Source of the DNA: Pseudomonadota bacterium
GTDB taxonomy: Bacteria > Pseudomonadota > Alphaproteobacteria > Rhizobiales > Aestuariivirgaceae
Direction of reading: 5' to 3'
DNA: 64,000 nt
Assembly (NCBI GenBank): GCA_963205315.1
Contig: CAUJIO010000082.1
Coordinates: forward strand, 1 to 64,000
Positions within the stretch are counted from its first letter, which is position 1. Each line of letters begins with the position of its first letter. The position numbers were made by a program, and so were the translations under genes. Of this stretch, positions 57,935 to 64,000 are shown piece by piece. The notes beneath the pieces are model-generated. The model did no database searches, had not been told where the DNA came from, and saw only the letters and a list, made by a program, of their open reading frames with translations.

Positions 57935-58480
57935 ATGAACAGCACATCCCAAACACCCGATTTCAAACGCCGCGTACCCGACGGCGACACGCACGAGCGC
58001 GATGTTTGCACTACATGCGGGTACATTCACTATGTGAACCCCAAGATCGTGACAGGATCGATCGTCAGGCATCAGGGACGCATCCTCCTGTGCCGGCGCG
58101 CCATTGAGCCGCGTGTCGGATTCTGGACATTGCCTGCCGGTTTCATGGAAGTGGGAGAGACTGCCGAGCAGGCCGCCATGCGCGAAGCCCGCGAAGAAGC
58201 CAATGCTGCGATCGTGATTGACAGGTTGCTTGCCGTCTACACCATTCCGCGTATCGCCCAGGTGCAGATCATGTACCTGGCGCACCTTGCTGATGCGAAT
58301 ATCGCCGCTGGACCTGAAAGCCTTGAGGTGATGCTTGCAAGCTGGGATGAAATTCCATGGCATGAAATTGCATTTCCCTCAGTGCACTGGGCTCTGAATC
58401 ACTACCGCAGCATTGAAGGTTCGGATGATTTCGCGCCCTTCAGCAATCCACCGGGAGAGTTCGGCGAAACAAGGCCATAG
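57935..58480 (+). CDS. Nudix hydrolase with N-terminal zinc ribbon
   Basis: The 181-residue protein has a half zinc ribbon (CTTCGYIHYVNPKIV) and the Nudix box GFMEVGETAEQAAMREAREEANA (about residues 69-91). This layout is that of the NudC-related ADP-ribose or NADH pyrophosphatase group, though it lacks the full NudC N-terminal domain. The substrate is probably a nucleoside diphosphate derivative. It starts at 57935, 255 bp from the divergent MarR gene. Confidence 0.85.
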   Translation: MNSTSQTPDFKRRVPDGDTHERDVCTTCGYIHYVNPKIVTGSIVRHQGRILLCRRAIEPRVGFWTLPAGFMEVGETAEQAAMREAREEANAAIVIDRLLAVYTIPRIAQVQIMYLAHLADANIAAGPESLEVMLASWDEIPWHEIAFPSVHWALNHYRSIEGSDDFAPFSNPPGEFGETRP

Positions 58481-58573
58481 CGCCTTGGGTGAACATGTGG
58501 AAACGGTTGCAAAGCGAAGAATGCGTCAAATTCTTCGGGCATCTTACCGGTGCTCGATCAAGCGCCGGTTGCG

Positions 58574-59124
58574 CTACGGCTGCTTGGCTTCGTCCTCGAT
58601 CATGTGCTTGCTCATGTATGGGGCGTTCGCGACCGCAAACACCAGCGTCAGCGGCAACAGGCCAAACACCTTGAAGTCCACCCACTGATCGGTGCTGAAC
58701 GTGCGCCAGACGACTTCGTTGAGCGCGGCCATGGCGAAGAAGAACACGCCCCAGCGGATCGACAGTGTCCGCCATGCGGCCTCTGTCAGTTTCATCGCCT
58801 CGCCCATGACGAGCTTCAGATAGCTCTTGCCGAAAGCGGCACCGCCCAGCAGCACCGCGCCGAACAGCGCGTTGATCAGCGTCACCTTCACCTTGATGAA
58901 AAGATCGCTCTGAAGATACAGGGTGAGTGCGCCGAACAGCGCCACGAACACGGCTGAGACCAGTGGCACCATGGCGATCTTGCGGGTGAGCGACCACGAT
59001 ACCGCGAGGGCAATGATCGTCGCCACCATGAACACGCCGGTGCCGACAAAGATGCCGCCAAACCAGTTGCCCGCAAAGAAGGCGATCAGTGGCCCCATCT
59101 CGATCACAAGTTTGAGACCCTGGC

Positions 59125-59128
<4 letters not shown>
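58574..59128 (-). CDS. yciB: Inner membrane septation protein A
   Basis: The 184-residue protein has five or six helices and IspZ/YciB signatures: IEMGPLIAFFAGNWFGGIFVGTG, SIRWGVFFFAMAALNEVVWRTFSTDQWVDFKVFG (in parts), and ANAPYMSKHM at the end. It is an inner-membrane protein linked to septation and envelope integrity. It overlaps the ftsY stop by 4 bp, the usual order in Alphaproteobacteria. Confidence 0.93.
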
Positions 59129-60819
<1,691 letters not shown>

Positions 60820-60822
<3 letters not shown>

Positions 60823-60865
60823 GCTGGACGTCTCGCTTCGCTCATGCTGGAAGTCTCGCTTCGCT
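60820..60865. repeat. 23-bp tandem duplication at mtaB-ftsY junction
   Basis: Two adjacent 23-bp units (60820-60842 and 60843-60865) differ at one base. Each unit holds a CATGAGCG-type word on the minus strand. The last copy supplies the ftsY start codon. Confidence 0.85.
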
Positions 60866-62112
60866 CATGCCGCAAGCCTTGCTTCGAGATGCGCGTCGCC
60901 GCGGCCCGTCACCTGTGCCCGCACAATGGCGCCGGGCGACATGCGGCTGGAGAACTTCACCTGCGCAAAATGCTCGGTGCGGCCCATCGCTTCGGTTTCA
61001 ATCAGCACCTGACGCGTGGCGCCGACTTCCGACGCCAGAAAATGGTCGAGCCGCTGCTGACCTTTTTCGCGCAAGCTTGCCGCGCGCGCCTTGATGATCG
61101 CCTTGTCGAGCTGCGGCATGCGCGCCGCCGGCGTGCCCGGCCGTGGCGAAAACGGAAACACATGCAGATAGGTGAGGCCGCAGTCATCGACGATGGCCAA
61201 CGAATTGGCAAACATCTCGTCGGTCTCGGTCGGGAACCCGGCGATGATGTCGGCACCGAACACGATGCCCGGACGCCGCGCCCGCAGCTCATTGCAGAAG
61301 GCAATCGAATCCTCGCGCGCGTGGCGGCGCTTCATGCGTTTCAGGATCATGTTGTCACCGGATTGCAGCGACAAGTGAATATGCGGCATGATGCGATCCT
61401 CACCGGCGATCACGTCGATCAATTCAGGATCGGCTTCGATGGAATCGATCGACGACAGCCGCAGCCGCTTCAGCTCGGGGACCATGCGCAGGATACGGGC
61501 CGAGAGACTTCCGAGCTTCGGCGCACCATCGAGATCGGCACCCCATGACGTGAGGTCGACGCCGGTGAGCACCACTTCGGAGTAGCCACCAGCCACCAGG
61601 CGCTTAACCTGCTCCACCACATCGCCAGCCGCAATCGAGCGCGAATTGCCGCGGCCGAAGGGAATAATGCAGAAGGTGCAGCGGTGATCGCAGCCATTCT
61701 GCACCTGCACGAAGGCGCGGGTGCGTTCCTTGAGGCCATCGATCAGATGCGGACGGGCGTTCTTCACCGTCATGATGTCGGCGACCGAGACGCGCGCGTT
61801 CGAGCCCCGGACCCAGCTTTCGGCCCTGAGCTTTTCTTCGTTGCCGAGCACGCGGGCGACTTCCGGCATCTGCGCGAACATCTCTGGCTCGGTCTGTGCA
61901 GCGCAACCGGTGACGATGATCTGTGCGTCCGGGTTCTGCGCGTGGGCCCGGCGGATTGCCTGGCGCGCCTGGCGTGTCGCTTCCGCCGTAACCGCACAGG
62001 TGTTGAAGACGATGGCATTGCCGACGCCGGCCTTCTCGGCATGCGCCCGCATCACCTCGGTTTCATAGGTGTTGAGACGGCAGCCGAAGGTGATGAATTC
62101 AGGGTCCGCCAT
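60865..62112 (-). CDS. mtaB: tRNA N6-threonylcarbamoyladenosine methylthiotransferase MtaB
   Basis: The 415-residue protein has the UPF0004 domain (ITFGCRLNTYE, NTCAVTAEAT, VTGCAAQ), the radical SAM motif CDHRCTFCIIPFGRG (about residues 141-155), and a short TRAM-like end. It adds a methylthio group to t6A37 of tRNAs that read ANN codons. It is encoded upstream of ftsY, the standard neighbour, and 3 bp after dapF. Confidence 0.96.
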   Translation of the reverse strand: MADPEFITFGCRLNTYETEVMRAHAEKAGVGNAIVFNTCAVTAEATRQARQAIRRAHAQNPDAQIIVTGCAAQTEPEMFAQMPEVARVLGNEEKLRAESWVRGSNARVSVADIMTVKNARPHLIDGLKERTRAFVQVQNGCDHRCTFCIIPFGRGNSRSIAAGDVVEQVKRLVAGGYSEVVLTGVDLTSWGADLDGAPKLGSLSARILRMVPELKRLRLSSIDSIEADPELIDVIAGEDRIMPHIHLSLQSGDNMILKRMKRRHAREDSIAFCNELRARRPGIVFGADIIAGFPTETDEMFANSLAIVDDCGLTYLHVFPFSPRPGTPAARMPQLDKAIIKARAASLREKGQQRLDHFLASEVGATRQVLIETEAMGRTEHFAQVKFSSRMSPGAIVRAQVTGRGDAHLEARLAA

Positions 62113-62115
62113 GTC

Positions 62116-62976
62116 TCAGACCGCCAGATGCGGCGGAAGCTCGCCTTCGAACTCGTAGGTGACTGGCCCGGTCATGACGATGTGGCCGTCACTCTCGCGG
62201 ATTTCCATGAACAGGTCACCACCGGGCAATGTGATCGTCGCCTTGCGATTGAACTTGCGCAGGCGATAGCCCGCCGCCATGACCGCACAGGCCGCGGTGC
62301 CGCAGGCCTTGGTCAGGCCGGCACCGCGTTCCCACACCTTGATCTCCGCATGATCCTTCGAATCGACGCGGGCCAGCGTGATGTTGGCGCGCTGCGGGAA
62401 CAGCGGATGGAATTCCAGCATCGGCCCGACCTTGGAAAGGTCGACGACGTCCAGATCCTTGACCCAGAAGATGCAATGCGGATTGCCGACGTTGACGACC
62501 GACGGCGAATGCAGCAGCGGCGCATCGGCAGGGCCAACCATCAACTCGATATAGCGCGTGTCGTGGAACTTCTCCGACAGCGGAATATCCTGCCATTCGA
62601 AGCGGGGAGCACCCATGTCGACGGTGACCAGCTTGTCGCCGCCCTTGTCCGCCACCAGAAACCCACCCTTGGTATCGATGGTGGCGTGCGACTTGTTCTG
62701 CTCGTTGAAAAGCAGGTCGGCAATGCAGCGCGTGGCATTGCCGCAGGATTCGACCTCGAAGCCCTCGTTGTTCCAGATACGCATGCGGACGTCCGCCCGG
62801 GCCGACGGCTCGAGCACAATCAACTGGTCGCAGCCAATGCCGGTCTTGCGATCGGCAATGGCGCGCGCCTTGGTTTCATCCATTGCCAAGGGCGCGGTGC
62901 GGGCATCGAAGACGACGAAATCGTTGCCCAGCCCGTTCATCTTGCGGAAATGGCGGGTGGTGGTCTCTGGGGTCAT
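62116..62976 (-). CDS. dapF: Diaminopimelate epimerase
   Basis: The 286-residue protein begins TRHFRKMNGLGNDFVVFDAR and has both catalytic cysteines in EVESCGNATRC and TKACGTAACAVMAA. It converts LL-DAP to meso-DAP for lysine and peptidoglycan. ATG at 62976 gives the usual length; a longer frame from 63114 has an atypical leader. It precedes mtaB and ftsY as in many rhizobia. Confidence 0.96.
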   Translation of the reverse strand: MTPETTTRHFRKMNGLGNDFVVFDARTAPLAMDETKARAIADRKTGIGCDQLIVLEPSARADVRMRIWNNEGFEVESCGNATRCIADLLFNEQNKSHATIDTKGGFLVADKGGDKLVTVDMGAPRFEWQDIPLSEKFHDTRYIELMVGPADAPLLHSPSVVNVGNPHCIFWVKDLDVVDLSKVGPMLEFHPLFPQRANITLARVDSKDHAEIKVWERGAGLTKACGTAACAVMAAGYRLRKFNRKATITLPGGDLFMEIRESDGHIVMTGPVTYEFEGELPPHLAV

Positions 62977-63125
62977 GACGCGCCTTATATGGTGAATCCG
63001 CCGCCAAAGGCTAGAGCCCTGCGGCAACAGGCCGAATGCGCCAGACAGGGCCGCGCATGGGGCCTTGCGGCCAAGTGTGTGCTGCGCCACATTGGCGCCA
63101 TGCGCCTCGGCCACGCATGCGGCTG

Positions 63126-63926
63126 ATGAAACTGGATAGTCTTATGGAACCTGCTCTCCCTCAACAGAAATTCGGCACCGAAGGCATGACGCCCATGTCC
63201 CGCCCCGGCGCCATGACGCGCTTTTTCATGGGCGTGGTACGCTGGGCCGAGAGCCTCAATCTCAAGTATGCCATCCACGGCAATCCGCCGGTGTATGATA
63301 CGGCCGTCTTCCCCTGGGCCAAGGCCATCGAGAACGCCTTCCCCGACATTCGCGCCGAACTGGAAAAAGTCTTGCAGCGCAAGTCCGAGCTGCCGAACTT
63401 TCAGGACATCTCGTCGGACGTGCAGACCATCACCAATGACGCCGGCTGGAAGACCTTCTTCCTCGTGGGCTTCGGCACGCCCAGTGCCCGCAACATCGCG
63501 CTCTGCCCGAAAACCTGGGCGGCCTTGCAGCACATTCCCGGCCTCAAGACGGCGATGTTCTCGATCTTTGAGCCGGGCAAGCACCTTCCCGCCCATCGTG
63601 GGCCCTACAATGGCGTCCTGCGGCTGCATCTGGGGCTCATCGTACCGGAAGCGGAGCGCGACCAGATCGCCATCCGCGTCGACAAGCAGATCTGTCATTG
63701 GGACGAGGGCAAGGTTCTGATTTTCGACGACGCCTATGAACACGAGGCGTGGAACCACTCGAACAAGACGCGCGTCGTGCTCTTCGTCGATTTCGTCAAG
63801 CCGACGCGCTTTCCCGCCAGCTTCATCAACCATCTCCTGATGAATCTTGCGATCTTCACACCCTTCATTCAAGAGGGCATGGAAAAGCACAAGGCCTGGG
63901 AAGAGGCCTTCCACAAACAGAAATAG
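63126..63926 (+). CDS. Aspartyl/asparaginyl beta-hydroxylase family protein (LpxO-like)
   Basis: The 266-residue protein has the double-stranded beta-helix fold of Fe(II)/2-oxoglutarate oxygenases of this family: MFSIFEPGKHLPAHRGPYNGVLRLHLGLIVP has the first His, and DDAYEHEAWNHSNKTRVVLFVDFVKP has the second. The hydrophobic C-terminal helix (FINHLLMNLAIFTPFI) resembles LpxO, which hydroxylates lipid A acyl chains. It could instead act on protein or amino acid. ATG at 63126 is used; 63117 and 63144 are alternatives. It diverges from dapF. Confidence 0.85.
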   Translation: MKLDSLMEPALPQQKFGTEGMTPMSRPGAMTRFFMGVVRWAESLNLKYAIHGNPPVYDTAVFPWAKAIENAFPDIRAELEKVLQRKSELPNFQDISSDVQTITNDAGWKTFFLVGFGTPSARNIALCPKTWAALQHIPGLKTAMFSIFEPGKHLPAHRGPYNGVLRLHLGLIVPEAERDQIAIRVDKQICHWDEGKVLIFDDAYEHEAWNHSNKTRVVLFVDFVKPTRFPASFINHLLMNLAIFTPFIQEGMEKHKAWEEAFHKQK

Positions 63927-63939
63927 GTTGCCCGTTCAA

Positions 63940-64000
63940 TGACCGCCTTCACCGCCTTGCCGGCGCGCCTGCTGTTGGCCGCCGCAGCTTTGTTCTTCTG
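63940..64000 (+). CDS. Start of a gene running off the window, probably secreted or membrane protein
   Basis: Twenty codons are visible after ATG at 63940: a short polar start, then ARLLLAAAALFF, a hydrophobic stretch like a signal peptide. It lies 13 bp after the hydroxylase stop in the same direction, so the two may be co-transcribed. The product cannot be named. Confidence 0.5.

Overview
The window is GC-rich, gene-dense chromosomal DNA from an alphaproteobacterium, most likely of the Hyphomicrobiales (Rhizobiales) or a close relative. The signs are ethylmalonyl-CoA pathway genes (ccr, meaA), phaR/phaA/phaB, an F1-only atpHAGDC operon, ccmABCDG, short DUF1127 genes, and an rplU product with the long C-terminal extension common in rhizobia. 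The genus cannot be fixed from this text. No rRNA, tRNA or CRISPR array was seen.

Layout. 1-4162: crotonyl-CoA carboxylase/reductase (ccr, cut by the window edge) and ethylmalonyl-CoA mutase (meaA), with two small envelope proteins between them. 4273-7122: an RTX repeat protein and a secreted ClpP-fold protein. 7167-9793: a complete mobile element with 19-bp perfect terminal inverted repeats, an 8-bp target duplication, an IS1-type transposase and four cargo genes. 9972-16460: rplU-rpmA, an acetyltransferase, a lytic transglycosylase, and the overlapping obgE-proB-proA-nadD run. 16441-21260: an accessory block (acetyltransferase, acyl-CoA dehydrogenase-like protein, HxlR regulator, small ORF, SARP-type regulator). 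21490-27790: rsfS, rlmH, envC-like, ctpA, a DUF995-like protein, a divergent polysaccharide deacetylase and rppH. 27969-34860: HAD phosphatase, RNA helicase, a large secreted protein with two CxxCH motifs, a TMEM43-like protein and signal peptidase I. 34977-39907: F1 ATP synthase. 40196-45704: a 6-phosphogluconate dehydrogenase-like gene, three DUF1127 genes, fhs and a gamma-glutamyltransferase. 45820-51214: a GGDEF/EAL protein, phaR, phaA and phaB. 51214-57679: two membrane or secreted proteins, ccmABCDG, a lyase-fold protein lacking the MIO serine, and a MarR regulator. 57935-64000: Nudix hydrolase, septation protein A, ftsY, mtaB, dapF, an aspartyl/asparaginyl hydroxylase and the start of one more gene.

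How parts fit together. PhaA and PhaB make 3-hydroxybutyryl-CoA, which feeds polyhydroxybutyrate synthesis or, after dehydration to crotonyl-CoA, the Ccr-Ecm route. A motif of the form YTGC-N3/4-GCAR, resembling published PhaR sites, lies in front of ccr, meaA, obgE, the helicase and phaA. This suggests one regulon for acetyl-CoA surplus.

Strongest points for a second look: the cargo-bearing IS1-type element with a Panacea/DUF4065 module (candidate toxin-antitoxin), the proposed PhaR motif set, and the MIO-less ammonia-lyase-fold protein translationally coupled to ccmG.
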